Shown here one piece after another: positions 44,954-55,712 of a stretch of DNA of 64,000 nucleotides. Both the position numbers and the translations under genes were made by a program. The notes beneath the pieces are model-generated. The model was not told the DNA's origin, did not search any database, and was given only the letters and a program-made list of their open reading frames with translations. Within the stretch, counting starts at the first letter, position 1. Every line of letters starts with the position of its first letter. This DNA comes from Gammaproteobacteria bacterium (lineage in GTDB: Bacteria > Pseudomonadota > Gammaproteobacteria > Steroidobacterales > Steroidobacteraceae), in NCBI GenBank assembly GCA_003164785.1, contig PLUE01000034.1, positions 20,256 to 84,255 of the forward strand. Reading direction: 5' to 3'.

Positions 44954-47341
44954 CTACAGGAACTTCTCGAGAGACAGGCGCAGCTCGTCCATGCTCTGCG
45001 CGCGCTTTGCCTTGTCCAGCGACATGCATTTGACCACCAAAGCGTTCAGTTCCGGCGGCAGATCCTTGTTGATGTCGATCGGCGGCTTGGCCTTGCCCTG
45101 GACGTGCTGGTACATGACGGACATATGGTCGCCGCGGGAGTACGGGGGCACGCCGGTGAGCAGTTCATACAGAATCACGCCGAGACTGTAGATGTCCGCG
45201 CGCTCGTCGACTTTCTTGCCGAGAATCTGTTCCGGCGCCATGTATTTCGGCGACCCGATGACGTAGCCGGTCTTGGTCAGCTGCGTGTCGCCCTGGCTTT
45301 GCGCCGCCGCCACGCCGAAGTCCACGATCTTCAACAGGCTGTCGTTGTCGATGAGCACGTTGGCCGGTTTCAAATCGCGATGCACGATGCCGGCTTGATG
45401 CGCCACCGCCATGCCGGTGGCGATGTCGATGCCGAACTTCACCGCGCGCTTGAGCTCCACGGGCTTCTCGTTGATGATCTCGCCGCCCAGGGTGTGCGAC
45501 GGGAAATACTCCATCGAGATGGCGTAGTTGCCCTGGATGTACAGGAAATCGTAGATTCGGATGACGTTCTTGTGCGTGATCTTGCGGCTGTACCGCAGCT
45601 CGTGCACGAAACGCTTCATCATCTCTTCGTCCGAGGCCACATTGGGGTTCAAGAATTTCAGGATGAGCCGCTCTTCGACCACGGTGTCTTCCATCAACAG
45701 CACGGTGCCGAAGGCGCCCTTGCCGATCTTCTCGATGTACTTGTAGCGGCCCTCGATGATGTCGCCCGGCTTCAAGGTCGCGATGTCGAGCCTTTCGAGC
45801 TTGGCCTCGTTCTCCTTGACGACCTTCGCCAGTTCCTGATTGTCGAGGAGCATGGTCTTGGCAGGTTCCTGCAGCTGCGCGGCGCGTTGGTTCGCGGCCA
45901 CCTGCTGGGTCGAAAAGCGGTTGTCCAATTCCTGCATCGCGCGCCCCACGGCCTGGCTGATGGTGCCGTCCGCGGCGCCCGGCATGTTCTGGAGCCGCAT
46001 GCGAATGGTGTCGGCGCGGCGTTCGTCCGCGAGCTTGGCCAGCGCCGTGATCGCCTCCAGCTTGATCTCGTTTTCCGGGCGCTGCAGCAGCGGCAGCAGG
46101 TGTTCGATGCTCTTGGAGTCGCCGAGCTTCGCGATGGCCCGGATCACCGTGGGCAGGGACTTCGGCTCGCCCGCGGCCAGCATCTCCATGAAGCGGGGGA
46201 CGGCCTTGGTGCTGCCGATTTCCGCGAGGGCATCGACCGCGCGTTCGCTCACCCACCAATCCCGGTCGCGGGTGGCGTCGATCAATTGCGCGACGGCGCG
46301 CTCGTCCTTGGTCTGATTCAAGATCTCGATCGCCGCACGACGAATGTCCTGATTGTCATCCTTGACGAGCGCCAGAACGGCGTCGACCACGCGGGGTCCG
46401 CCGATCTTGCCGAGCGCGTCCGCCGCCCGGGTCCGCACCCACCAATCGCTGTCCGCGATGACCTCGAGCAGGTATTTGACGGTCTTGGAGGTCCCCACGG
46501 CGTTCAGCACCTCGACCGCGGCGCGGCGCGCGTATTCGTTCTCGTCCTTGAGCACGTCGACCAGGAACTTGACCGTGTCGGGGTGGTTGGCCTTGATCAC
46601 CACATCGATGGCCTTGTTCTGAACCTCCAATTCGGGATCCCGCAGCATGCTGACGAGCTGCGCCACGTCGAATGGTCCGTCCATGCGCGACAAGGCGGCG
46701 AGCGCCGCGGCACGGATGAATTTGCTATTGTCCTTGAGCTGTTTCTGGATCGCGTGCTGCACGCGCGGCGTGTTGAAGCGCGCCAGCACGTTGATGATGT
46801 GCAGCCTCGCGACGGGGTCCTTGCCTTCGATTCTGGAAATCAGGTCGTCGATGGAGGATTCGTCGGCAATCTCGCCGATGATCTTGAACAGCCCGGTGCG
46901 CTCGCTGGCTTCCTGGGTGTAGGCCGCGCCCAGGAGTTCGCGAACCGAAAAGCGCGCCTTTTGCGCCGCAATGACGTCGAGAATGGCCTGTTTGGGCATC
47001 CCGGGCTTGGTCAACGCATCGAGCAGCGAGGAGGCGGGATAATTGCGGCTCGAGGATAAGGCCCATGCGATGCCGGACATCGCCCGCCCGTTGGTCTCCG
47101 CCATGGTGCGCAGCACATGCGGCAGCGTTTTCGCATCGATCAGGCGCGACAGTGCTTCGACGTAAACCAGCGTCTCGCGTTTTTCCGACGTCGTCAGTGC
47201 GCCGATGATCGGGTCAATGGCGTTCGCACCGAGAGCAACGAGCTTTTCTAGGGCTTTTTGCGCGGAAGGACTGCCTGGATTGCCGCTCGATCTAACTTCG
47301 GCGATCAGCCGGTCGGCGCGGTAATTGGCAAAAAAACTCAT
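44954..47341 (-). CDS. HEAT-repeat Ser/Thr protein kinase
   Basis: A 795-aa protein. Residues 1 to about 470 are HEAT-like helical repeats (for example DSDWWVRTRAADALGKIGGP and DRDWWVSERAVDALAEIGST). Residues 526-795 are a Hanks-type kinase: glycine loop GKGAFG (540-545), Lys near 562 (LILKFL), HRDLKPAN (654-661), DFG (674-676) and APE in YMAPEQ. All catalytic residues are present. No membrane segment. It lies on the same strand as, and just upstream of, pilT-pilU. In this setting the repeats would serve as a docking or sensing scaffold and the kinase might act on pilus components; that is inference. Confidence 0.9.
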   Translation of the reverse strand: MSFFANYRADRLIAEVRSSGNPGSPSAQKALEKLVALGANAIDPIIGALTTSEKRETLVYVEALSRLIDAKTLPHVLRTMAETNGRAMSGIAWALSSSRNYPASSLLDALTKPGMPKQAILDVIAAQKARFSVRELLGAAYTQEASERTGLFKIIGEIADESSIDDLISRIEGKDPVARLHIINVLARFNTPRVQHAIQKQLKDNSKFIRAAALAALSRMDGPFDVAQLVSMLRDPELEVQNKAIDVVIKANHPDTVKFLVDVLKDENEYARRAAVEVLNAVGTSKTVKYLLEVIADSDWWVRTRAADALGKIGGPRVVDAVLALVKDDNQDIRRAAIEILNQTKDERAVAQLIDATRDRDWWVSERAVDALAEIGSTKAVPRFMEMLAAGEPKSLPTVIRAIAKLGDSKSIEHLLPLLQRPENEIKLEAITALAKLADERRADTIRMRLQNMPGAADGTISQAVGRAMQELDNRFSTQQVAANQRAAQLQEPAKTMLLDNQELAKVVKENEAKLERLDIATLKPGDIIEGRYKYIEKIGKGAFGTVLLMEDTVVEERLILKFLNPNVASDEEMMKRFVHELRYSRKITHKNVIRIYDFLYIQGNYAISMEYFPSHTLGGEIINEKPVELKRAVKFGIDIATGMAVAHQAGIVHRDLKPANVLIDNDSLLKIVDFGVAAAQSQGDTQLTKTGYVIGSPKYMAPEQILGKKVDERADIYSLGVILYELLTGVPPYSRGDHMSVMYQHVQGKAKPPIDINKDLPPELNALVVKCMSLDKAKRAQSMDELRLSLEKFL

Positions 47342-47440
47342 TCGATGCCTTAAAGTTGCCCATTGTCGTGGGAGCGTTCCATTCTGACCTTATGAGGCGT
47401 TGCGAATTATGCCATACCGCACGGCGTTGTCCGTGTGCGG

Positions 47441-47446
47441 TAGAAT
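47441..47446 (+). promoter_or_regulatory. -10 element of apbC
   Basis: TAGAAT lies 11 nt before the apbC ATG (47458). Any 5' leader would be only a few nucleotides long. Confidence 0.4.
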
Positions 47447-47457
47447 AGTTGGCACAT

Positions 47458-48570
47458 ATGACACAATCCGCCGCGACGGCTGGCGCAATCCGCGCAAAAT
47501 TAAGTACTTACGTCGATCCCTATCTGGGCCAGACCCTGGAACAGGCGAAAGCGATCGGCCCCTTGACCGTGAAGTCAGGCGCCGAGCGCGACGTGATCGA
47601 TATCGAACTCACCTTTGGATTCCCGGTGGCGGATTATGCCGCAGAGCTGCTGCCCGCGCTCGAAAGCTATCTGCAGCCGGAACTCGGCGGCGCCGCTATC
47701 GCCCTGGTGCTGAAGTCGAACATCACGGCCCACGCGGTACAGAAGACATTAAAACCCCTGGCCAACGTCAAGAACGTGATTGCGGTCGCATCCGGCAAGG
47801 GAGGCGTGGGCAAGTCGACCATCGCGGCCAATCTGGCGCTTGCCTGGGCCGCCCAGGGCGCGCGAGTCGGCCTCCTCGATGCGGATATCTACGGGCCGAG
47901 CCAGCCGCTGATGATGGGGCTGGCGGGCGCCAAGCCGGAAAGCCCGGACGGGAAACACCTGACCCCCCTGCGTGCCCATGGCGTCGAGGTCATGTCCATC
48001 GGGTTCATGGTCGACTCAGAACAGCCCATGGCCTGGCGTGGACCCATGGTGACCCAGGCATTGACGCAGCTGTTGGGCGAGACCAACTGGGGCGAGCTGG
48101 ACTATCTGGTGGTGGACATGCCGCCGGGTACCGGCGACATCCAGCTGACCCTGGCGCAGCGCGTTCCGGTGAGCGGCGCGGTGATCGTGACGACTCCGCA
48201 GGACATTGCGCTGCTCGATGCCCGCAAGGGGCTCAAGATGTTCGAGAAGGTCGAGGTCCGGGTGCTCGGCGTGGTCGAGAACATGAGCGTGCACGTGTGC
48301 AGCAATTGCGGCCATGTGGAACATATTTTCGGCAGCGGCGGCGGGGCGCGGATGGCCGAGCAATACGGCGTGCACCTGCTGGGCGAGCTGCCGTTGGACA
48401 TCCGCATCCGGCAGGATGCCGATGGAGGACTGCCCACCGTCGTTGCGGAGCCGGGCAGCAGCCGTGCGCGCAGTTATTTCCAAATGGCGCGCCGCACCGC
48501 GGCGCGGCTCGCTACGCTCAACAAGGATTACACCCGGATGTTTCCCAAGATCACGGTCGAAGCAACTTAA
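47458..48570 (+). CDS. apbC: Iron-sulfur cluster carrier ATPase (ApbC/Mrp)
   Basis: A 370-aa P-loop protein that binds and transfers [4Fe-4S] clusters. An N-terminal DUF59-like domain (about 10-95) is followed by the deviant Walker A GKGGVGKST, YGPSQPLMMG, DMPPGTGDIQLTL and the cluster-binding CxxC in HVCSNCGHVE. I use the ATG at 47458. Immediately followed by dcd (adjacent stop/start). Confidence 0.95.
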   Translation: MTQSAATAGAIRAKLSTYVDPYLGQTLEQAKAIGPLTVKSGAERDVIDIELTFGFPVADYAAELLPALESYLQPELGGAAIALVLKSNITAHAVQKTLKPLANVKNVIAVASGKGGVGKSTIAANLALAWAAQGARVGLLDADIYGPSQPLMMGLAGAKPESPDGKHLTPLRAHGVEVMSIGFMVDSEQPMAWRGPMVTQALTQLLGETNWGELDYLVVDMPPGTGDIQLTLAQRVPVSGAVIVTTPQDIALLDARKGLKMFEKVEVRVLGVVENMSVHVCSNCGHVEHIFGSGGGARMAEQYGVHLLGELPLDIRIRQDADGGLPTVVAEPGSSRARSYFQMARRTAARLATLNKDYTRMFPKITVEAT

Positions 48571-49137
48571 ATGAGCATCAAGAGCGACCGTTGGATCCGG
48601 CGCATGGCCGCTGCGCACAACATTATCGAGCCCTTTTCCGCCGAGCAGGTGCGGGTCTCCGATGGCCACAAGATCGTCTCGTACGGCACGTCGAGCTACG
48701 GCTACGACGTGCGCTGCGCCGACGAGTTCAAGATCTTCACCAACATCAATTCCACCATCGTGGACCCGAAGGCCTTCGACGAAAAGTCGTTCGTCGACTT
48801 CAAGGGACCGGTGTGCATCATCCCGCCGAATTCGTTCGCGCTCGCGCGGACCGTGGAGTTCTTCCGGATCCCGCGCAGCGTGCTGACGGTGTGTCTTGGA
48901 AAATCAACTTATGCAAGATGTGGCATAATAGTCAACGTGACGCCCTTGGAACCCGAGTGGGAAGGCCACGTGACGCTGGAGTTCTCCAACACCACCCCGC
49001 TGCCGGCGAAGATCTATGCCAACGAGGGCGTGGCGCAGATGCTGTTCTTCGAGTCGGACGAGGTCTGCGAGACCTCGTATCGCGATCGCGGTGGAAAATA
49101 CCAGGGCCAACGCGGCGTCACGCTGCCGAAAACCTGA
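48571..49137 (+). CDS. dcd: dCTP deaminase
   Basis: A 188-aa trimeric enzyme that deaminates dCTP to dUTP for dTMP synthesis. Active-site Ser and Arg lie in GKSTYARCG, and the catalytic Glu lies in [12 protein letters not shown]. The gene is intact. An internal patch (48892-48930) encodes the active-site loop in 13 mostly rare, AT-rich codons, unlike the rest of the gene. It forms a two-gene unit with apbC. Confidence 0.96.
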   Translation: MSIKSDRWIRRMAAAHNIIEPFSAEQVRVSDGHKIVSYGTSSYGYDVRCADEFKIFTNINSTIVDPKAFDEKSFVDFKGPVCIIPPNSFALARTVEFFRIPRSVLTVCLGKSTYARCGIIVNVTPLEPEWEGHVTLEFSNTTPLPAKIYANEGVAQMLFFESDEVCETSYRDRGGKYQGQRGVTLPKT

Positions 49138-49144
49138 TGGAAGA

Positions 49145-49175
49145 AGCGGCCCGGGCTCGCGGTTCGCGGGCCGCT
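49145..49175. terminator. Convergent stem-loop between dcd and the DUF3108 gene
   Basis: AGCGGCCCG (49145-49153) and CGGGCCGCT (49167-49175) are perfect 9-bp arms with a 13-nt loop, placed 7 bp after the dcd stop and 22 bp before the convergent gene's end. No T-tract. Confidence 0.5.
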
Positions 49176-49197
49176 CTCGGAAGCCGCGGTGCGCGTT

Positions 49198-49992
49198 TCA
49201 GGGCGGTGCGGCCGGGCTCGGCGCACCCATTTTCAAGGTCTTGATCTTCATCGCGAACTCGAGCTTGCCATCGCGCGAGCGTTCGGCGAGCACCGGGACG
49301 TAACCGAGCGACGGCGCGAACCACATGCGCAACACGCGATTGCCCCCGGAGCGCCGGCTCGACACGATCACGGTGTCGAGTTCGCCCAGCACCGTGCGGA
49401 TCCTGGCGGATCCTTCCTGGGCATAGATGAAATCCTTGATCTCATCCTTGTCGAGGATGCGAAACATCTTCGGCAAATTGCCGTTCCGCAGGTCCAGCAT
49501 CACTTCGATCTGGATCGACATCACGTCCTGCACGCCGTCGCTGAGCTTGAGGTTGACGGGCTTCTTTTCGGACTCGCCGCGCGCGCGCCGCTCGCGCCAG
49601 TCGAAATCGATGGCGACGGTGGAGGTGCCGTCCTCGGCCCGGTATTTCTCGGGCCGCACGTGATCGCCGGCGACGCTGAGCCAGCTCTTTTGGATCACGT
49701 CATTGGCGTATACGAGGCGAAAAATTCCGCGCGCGGTCACGGTCCAGGTGTAGAGGTAGGCGCTGGGGGCCGTATCGGGTTTGAGTTCCAGATCGCTGGT
49801 GCCGACGTTGATGCTCTTCCAGTCGGCGATGTAGTGCGCGGTGAAGGGCGCCAGGGGCGCGGCCGGGGTGGGTAGGGCGGGCGAGGGAGGGGGAGATACA
49901 GAGTTGGACGGACTTTGCGCATGGCCGGGCATTGCGCAGCCGAGCGTTACCCAGACCGCCAATACGATCGCACCGAGCCGTCGCACATGCAT
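49198..49992 (-). CDS. DUF3108 periplasmic protein
   Basis: A 264-aa exported protein. The ATG at 49992 has a good Shine-Dalgarno sequence (GAGGT) and gives a signal peptide (RLGAIVLAVWVTLGCAMPGHA). A Ser/Pro-rich linker is followed by the DUF3108 fold (APFTAHYIADWKSINVGTSD; MWFAPSLGYVPVLAERSRDG). Family function is unknown; it is thought to be an outer-membrane-associated periplasmic beta protein. Follows purN by 13 bp. Confidence 0.8.
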   Translation of the reverse strand: MHVRRLGAIVLAVWVTLGCAMPGHAQSPSNSVSPPPSPALPTPAAPLAPFTAHYIADWKSINVGTSDLELKPDTAPSAYLYTWTVTARGIFRLVYANDVIQKSWLSVAGDHVRPEKYRAEDGTSTVAIDFDWRERRARGESEKKPVNLKLSDGVQDVMSIQIEVMLDLRNGNLPKMFRILDKDEIKDFIYAQEGSARIRTVLGELDTVIVSSRRSGGNRVLRMWFAPSLGYVPVLAERSRDGKLEFAMKIKTLKMGAPSPAAPP

Positions 49993-50005
49993 CTTGACCT
50001 CGCCA

Positions 50006-50692
50006 TCAGTTCGTTCCAAGCGCAACGGCATCGTACAGCACCGGTCCCGCGAGCGGCTTGCCGTCCAACCACGCCGCGCCGTCCCGGCAGCGCAGCCGTC
50101 CCGCGCAATACCAGCGGACGGCTAGGGGATAGATGCGGTGTTCCGTGGACTGCACCCTGGCCGCCAACGTGGCCTCGTCGTCGTCGGTGTGAACGTTCAC
50201 GCGCGCCTGGATGACGGCCGGCCCGCCATCCAGTTCCGCGGTCACGAAATGCACCGTGGCGCCGTGCCACGCATCGAGCGCCGCCAGTGCTTGGTTGTGC
50301 GTGTGCAGGCCCGGATACTTCGGCAATAGCGACGGGTGAATGTTCAGTATTCGTCCGGCGTATCGATCGACGAATTCGGCGGAGAGAATGCGCATGAAGC
50401 CGGCCAATACGATCAGGTCCGGCGCGTATTCGTCGATGGTCGTCGCGAGTGTGCGATCGTAGGCCGCACGCGAGACGGACCGGTCGATGGAGCGGTCCAC
50501 CGCGACGATCCGGGTGGCGACGCCGAGGTCCTGTGCGATCCTCAATCCCGCCGCGTCCGGTTTGTCCGATACCACGAGCGCGACCTCGTACGGCGCTCCC
50601 GGAGCGCGGCTGTCCTTGATGAGCGCATGCATGTTGCTGCCGCGTCCGGATATCAGGATGACGATGCGCCGTGGAGGGTATTCGGCGCTCAA
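50006..50692 (-). CDS. purN: Phosphoribosylglycinamide formyltransferase
   Basis: A 228-aa GART enzyme of purine synthesis. Motifs are [15 protein letters not shown], the catalytic Asn-His-Asp set in [21 protein letters not shown], and [20 protein letters not shown] start at a TTG (50692) overlapping the purM stop (TTGA), because homology begins within a few residues and no ATG fits. It is about 15 residues longer at the C-terminus than E. coli PurN. Confidence 0.92.
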   Translation of the reverse strand: MSAEYPPRRIVILISGRGSNMHALIKDSRAPGAPYEVALVVSDKPDAAGLRIAQDLGVATRIVAVDRSIDRSVSRAAYDRTLATTIDEYAPDLIVLAGFMRILSAEFVDRYAGRILNIHPSLLPKYPGLHTHNQALAALDAWHGATVHFVTAELDGGPAVIQARVNVHTDDDEATLAARVQSTEHRIYPLAVRWYCAGRLRCRDGAAWLDGKPLAGPVLYDAVALGTN

Positions 50693-51720
50693 ACGATGAT
50701 GACACCACGGTTGCCGGTCTTCACTTCGCCGATCACCAGCGCTTCCTGGCCGCACTTGCCCAACGCCGCAATGGCGCGGTCGACGTCATTCGGCGCCACC
50801 TGCACGGTCATGCCGATGCCGCAGTTGAACACCCGGTACATTTCCTCATCGGCGACGTTGCCGGCCTTTTGCAGCCAGTCGAACACCGGCTCCCGGCGCC
50901 ACGCGCTGCGTTCCAGGACGACCTCGAGGCCGTCGGGGATGACACGTGGGATGTTGTCCAGCAGGCCGCCTCCCGTGATGTGTGAAAGGCCATGCACCGG
51001 GACCTCTTTGATGAGGGCGAGGAGCGATTTGACGTAGATGCGGGTGGGAGCCATGAGACGGTCCACCAAGGCGACGCCGTCGAGGTCCGATTCGAGATCG
51101 ACGTTCGACACCAGCAGAATCTTGCGGATCATCGAAAATCCGTTGGAGTGGGGACCGGAGGATGGCAGTCCGAGTACGATGTCGCCGTCGGCGGTGCTGG
51201 CGCCGTCGATGATGGCGTCCTTTTCGACGATTCCCACGCAGAATCCCGCGAGATCGTAGTCCTCGCCGTGATACATGCCCGGCATCTCGGCGGTCTCGCC
51301 GCCCACCAGCGCGCAACCGGCTTGGACACAGCCCTCGGCGATCCCGGCGATGACGCGCGCCGCGACATCGACATCGAGTTTACCGGTCGCGTAGTAGTCC
51401 AGGAAAAACAGCGGTTCGGCACCTTGGACCACGACGTCATTGACGCACATCGCGACCAGATCGATGCCCACCGTATCGTGGCGGCCGGTGTCGATCGCGA
51501 CGCGCAGCTTGGTCCCCACGCCGTCCGTGCCCGACACCAGCACCGGCCTGCGATAGCGGTCCAACGGCACTTCCACGAGGGCTCCAAAGCCGCCGAGCCC
51601 ACCCAGTACCTCGCGGCGCATGGAGCGCTTCACGGCGGGTTTGATCCGCTCGACCAATTCCTCGCCAGCATCAATGTCGACACCGGCGTCACGGTAGGTC
51701 ACGGGCGCTCGCTCAGTCAT
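50689..51720 (-). CDS. purM: Phosphoribosylformylglycinamidine cyclo-ligase
   Basis: A 343-aa AIR synthetase. Family motifs are [38 protein letters not shown] and [16 protein letters not shown]. The start is the ATG at 51720 ([19 protein letters not shown]). Divergent from the DUF2066 gene with 61 bp between start codons. Coupled to purN. Confidence 0.96.
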   Translation of the reverse strand: MTERAPVTYRDAGVDIDAGEELVERIKPAVKRSMRREVLGGLGGFGALVEVPLDRYRRPVLVSGTDGVGTKLRVAIDTGRHDTVGIDLVAMCVNDVVVQGAEPLFFLDYYATGKLDVDVAARVIAGIAEGCVQAGCALVGGETAEMPGMYHGEDYDLAGFCVGIVEKDAIIDGASTADGDIVLGLPSSGPHSNGFSMIRKILLVSNVDLESDLDGVALVDRLMAPTRIYVKSLLALIKEVPVHGLSHITGGGLLDNIPRVIPDGLEVVLERSAWRREPVFDWLQKAGNVADEEMYRVFNCGIGMTVQVAPNDVDRAIAALGKCGQEALVIGEVKTGNRGVIIV

Positions 51721-51781
51721 TCGATTCCTTGGGTAGGCGCCGACACGGCAGGTCGGCAAGCTGTGGTATTTTACGGACTCC

Positions 51782-52774
51782 ATGGCACAGTATTACAGCG
51801 ATATTTATCCTCGATATTTGCGTCTTGCGGCGATTCTGTGCTTGACCGCGGCCACCATCGGCCTGTCCGACACGGCCTTCGGCTTGACCCGCGCGGAACT
51901 CTACCAGACGGTGGTGCCGCTCGCCGACCGCTCGGAGGCGTCGCAATCAGCGGCTTTCTCGGCGGCTTTGAGGGTCGTCTTGGTGCGGGTGACCGGGCGG
52001 CGAACGGCGGACGAGGATCCAGTGTTTGCACCGCTGCTCAGCAATTCCAGACGCTACGTTCAGCAGTACCGGGGCGCGCCGGACGGCAAGTTATGGGTGT
52101 CCTTCGACGGCCCCGCCATCGAGCGTTGGCTGACGCAAAACGGTCAGCCGCTGTGGGGTCATGAACGGCCATCGACTTTCGTCTGGTTGGACGTGCAAGG
52201 CGGTCAGCCGGCCGCCGTCGTCACGGCGGATGATATGTCCGAGTTGAAAGGCATCATCGATGCGGCGGCGGCCGTCCGTGGGATTCCCTTGATCTGGCCG
52301 GGCGCCGCCGATGTGCAGAAGGGCAGTCCGGTGGCCGACACGGCCCGCGCCCGCGGCGCCGACGCCGTACTGCTCGGGAGGGCAAGCAATGCGACGGCCG
52401 CCGGCAGCGTGCACTGGACCTTCACTTTTCAGGATCACAGCAGCGAGTTCTCCGGGCCGCTGGAGGGCGTCAACCGGGCGGCGGATACGTATGCGAGCTT
52501 GTTTGCGGTCAGCGGCAGTCTCGCGCCAGTCGACATCGAGGTCAGCAGGGTGGCCGACCTGCACGACTACGCCAGTGTGGAGGGCTATCTGGAGTCCTTG
52601 ACCTTCGTATCTCACGTCTCCGTGCTCGGATTGGCCGGCGACATCGTCAGCTTCCGGCTCAGCACTCGGGGCGGTATCGAAGCGCTGCAGCATGCGCTCG
52701 CCCTGAACGGTAAGTTGCAGTCTTTGCCGGCCGCCGGTGACAATGGAATCCAGCGTTTCCAGTTGCGGCGCTAA
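51782..52774 (+). CDS. DUF2066 exported protein
   Basis: A 330-aa protein with a signal peptide ([20 protein letters not shown]) and the DUF2066 region ([33 protein letters not shown]). Function is unknown. The gene order purM / DUF2066 / CDP-alcohol phosphatidyltransferase / hda is widespread in gammaproteobacteria. A TATTTT element lies 9 nt before the ATG. Confidence 0.8.
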   Translation: MAQYYSDIYPRYLRLAAILCLTAATIGLSDTAFGLTRAELYQTVVPLADRSEASQSAAFSAALRVVLVRVTGRRTADEDPVFAPLLSNSRRYVQQYRGAPDGKLWVSFDGPAIERWLTQNGQPLWGHERPSTFVWLDVQGGQPAAVVTADDMSELKGIIDAAAAVRGIPLIWPGAADVQKGSPVADTARARGADAVLLGRASNATAAGSVHWTFTFQDHSSEFSGPLEGVNRAADTYASLFAVSGSLAPVDIEVSRVADLHDYASVEGYLESLTFVSHVSVLGLAGDIVSFRLSTRGGIEALQHALALNGKLQSLPAAGDNGIQRFQLRR

Positions 52775-52780
52775 CGCGCC

Positions 52781-53335
52781 GTGCGTCGCTGGCTGCATCA
52801 GCTTCCGAATCTAATCAGTTCGCTCCGGATCCTGCTGGTTGCGCCGATCGCGCTTTGCCTGACGGATCATCGGTTGGTTGCCACGCTTTGCCTTTTTGGC
52901 GTCGCAGCCTTCTCCGATGCCGCGGATGGCTTTCTCGCCAGACGCTTTGGCTGGCAGACCGAACTCGGCGGTGCGCTCGATCCGATCGCGGACAAACTCA
53001 TGCTGGCCACGGTGTTCGTGGTGCTGGCCGTGCAGCGCCATGTGCCGGTGTGGCTCTCGGTTGCGGTGATCGCCCGCGATGTCGTCGTCGTTCTCGGCGC
53101 AATCAGCTACCGAACATGGATCGGGCCGGTCACGGCCAGTCCCTCGGTCATCAGCAAGCTGAACACCTTGTGTCAGATTATGCTAATTCTTGCAGTGATC
53201 AGTGAGCTGCAATTCGCGTGGCCTCCTGCATGGGCGGTGCTCGCCCTGGGCGCCATGGTCCTCGCATTGGCGGTCTTGAGCGGCATCGACTACGTGCTGG
53301 TCTACGGGCGGCGGGCCGCGGTGAATGCCGCATGA
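52781..53335 (+). CDS. CDP-alcohol phosphatidyltransferase family protein
   Basis: A 184-aa integral membrane protein starting at a GTG. The catalytic signature is intact: DAADGFLARRF...GGALDPIADKL, matching the DG-x2-AR-x8-G-x3-D-x3-D pattern, with about five hydrophobic helices. It resembles PgsA/YnbA-like enzymes that swap CMP for an alcohol on a phospholipid, but the acceptor is not clear. It ends in an ATGA overlap with hda. Confidence 0.82.
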   Translation: MRRWLHQLPNLISSLRILLVAPIALCLTDHRLVATLCLFGVAAFSDAADGFLARRFGWQTELGGALDPIADKLMLATVFVVLAVQRHVPVWLSVAVIARDVVVVLGAISYRTWIGPVTASPSVISKLNTLCQIMLILAVISELQFAWPPAWAVLALGAMVLALAVLSGIDYVLVYGRRAAVNAA

Positions 53336-53974
53336 AACAGCTGCCGCTGGGTGTGCGTTTGCGCGCTGATGCAACTTTCGAGAGCTTTGCGCCAGGTTCA
53401 AACACGGAGATCGTGTCCGCCCTGCGCAATCCGAGCACCGTGCCCATTTGGGTTTGGGGGGGGCCGGGATCAGGCAAGACGCATTTATTGCAGGCCGTTT
53501 GCGCGGCGGCGGGTGACGAGGCTGCTTACTTTCCATTGGACCGGGATTTGGGTCTGCCGCCCGAGGCGCTGCTCGGCTTCGAACGCTGCCGGGTGCTGTG
53601 TCTCGATGACGTCGGCGCGGTTGCCGGAGATCGGGACTGGGAGCAGGCGCTGTTTCACCTCTTCAACGAGAGCGCGGAACTGCGGACGCGGCTGGTTTTT
53701 GCGGCCGACGCCGCACCTCGGCAATTCGATTGGAGCCTCGAGGATTGGCGCTCGCGAGCCGCCGCCTGCGTGGTCTATCAAATTCGCGATCTCGACGATG
53801 CGGGACGGGTCGAGGCGCTGCGGCTGCGGGCCGGCCAGCGCGGATTGGACCTGCCGGTCGAGACATCGGAGTATCTGCTGCGTCGAATGCCGCGCGATCT
53901 GACCTCGCTCTACTTGGTCCTCGATCAACTCGACGAAGCCTCCTTGATCGCCCAGCGACGGCTGACCATACCGT

Positions 53975-54915
<941 letters not shown>

Positions 54916-55045
54916 TTAAGGAGAATCAGGTGATTTCTTTGCATGTGCTGCGTCGGCGCAACGCAAAAATCGCGCTTCGCACCGCAGTCCGCGGCGGGCG
55001 GTCGTTTGACGGCCCCCAGCGCTGTTGTTAGTGTCCGTACCCCAT

Positions 55046-55342
55046 ATGTTGCGCTTCATTGCGGTATTTGTCGGTATCGCCTGCCTGGCCGGTTGCACGA
55101 GTGCTCCCGTGCAAGAGATGAGCGATGCGCGCCAGGCCATCGCGGCGGCCCGGGTCGCCGGCGCGACGGAAGTCACTTCCCCCGACTTGTATGCGGCCCA
55201 GGCTGCGATAAACCGTGCCGAGAAGCATATCGAGGCGCAAGAATACACGCGCGCGCGCCTGGCTGCGATGGAGGCCAAGCACCATGCGGGGGCGGCCCTC
55301 ACGGGGGTCCAGCACGCCGACGCACCGGGCCACCCGCAGTAG
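55046..55342 (+). CDS. Small DUF4398-like lipoprotein
   Basis: A 98-aa protein with a lipobox (GIACLAGC, Cys at residue 14) and an alpha-helical Ala-rich body (MSDARQAIAAARVAGA; SPDLYAAQAAINRAEKHIEA), as in DUF4398 lipoproteins. Likely outer-membrane anchored. Role unknown. Confidence 0.7.
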   Translation: MLRFIAVFVGIACLAGCTSAPVQEMSDARQAIAAARVAGATEVTSPDLYAAQAAINRAEKHIEAQEYTRARLAAMEAKHHAGAALTGVQHADAPGHPQ

Positions 55343-55379
55343 CGCGGATCCGCAAGCCGCGACCACTCTCGGGCAGCGC

Positions 55380-55673
55380 GTGACCACCGTCATTCGATAC
55401 TTTCGTGTCACGGGCAAGGTGCAGGGGGTGTATTTTCGCCATAGCACGCGCCTCGAAGCCGAACGGCTGGGCATTCGTGGGGTTGCCCGCAATATGCCGG
55501 ACGGAACCGTGGAGGTGCTTGCGCACGGTGACCCTGCGGCCGTCGAGACCTTGCGCCAATGGTTGCATCGCGGTCCGGCGCTGGCGCGGGTCGCGGTCGT
55601 CGAAGAACTGGAGGCGGGTGGGGATGGTGCGCCGGGAACGGCACCGCCACTGGATCGATTCTCGGTGGAGTAG
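55380..55673 (+). CDS. acyP: Acylphosphatase
   Basis: A 97-aa protein starting at GTG 55380. The active-site loop is KVQGVYFRHSTRLEA with the catalytic Arg, and the catalytic Asn lies in GVARNMPDGTVEV. It hydrolyses acyl phosphates. Size is normal. Confidence 0.9.
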   Translation: MTTVIRYFRVTGKVQGVYFRHSTRLEAERLGIRGVARNMPDGTVEVLAHGDPAAVETLRQWLHRGPALARVAVVEELEAGGDGAPGTAPPLDRFSVE

Positions 55674-55712
55674 CGGAACCGCCCAGCCCGCGGCCGCTCT
55701 GCCCGCCGCCGT

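Noticed and set aside
48890..48945. AT-rich patch in dcd as an internal sigma-70 promoter
   Set aside because: CATAAT occurs but no -35 at proper spacing, and the next gene is convergent, so an internal promoter would have little purpose.
47400..49244. Very long open frame (about 614 codons) across apbC and dcd in another frame
   Set aside because: It is an out-of-frame shadow of two well-recognised genes in GC-rich DNA and shows no family motifs.
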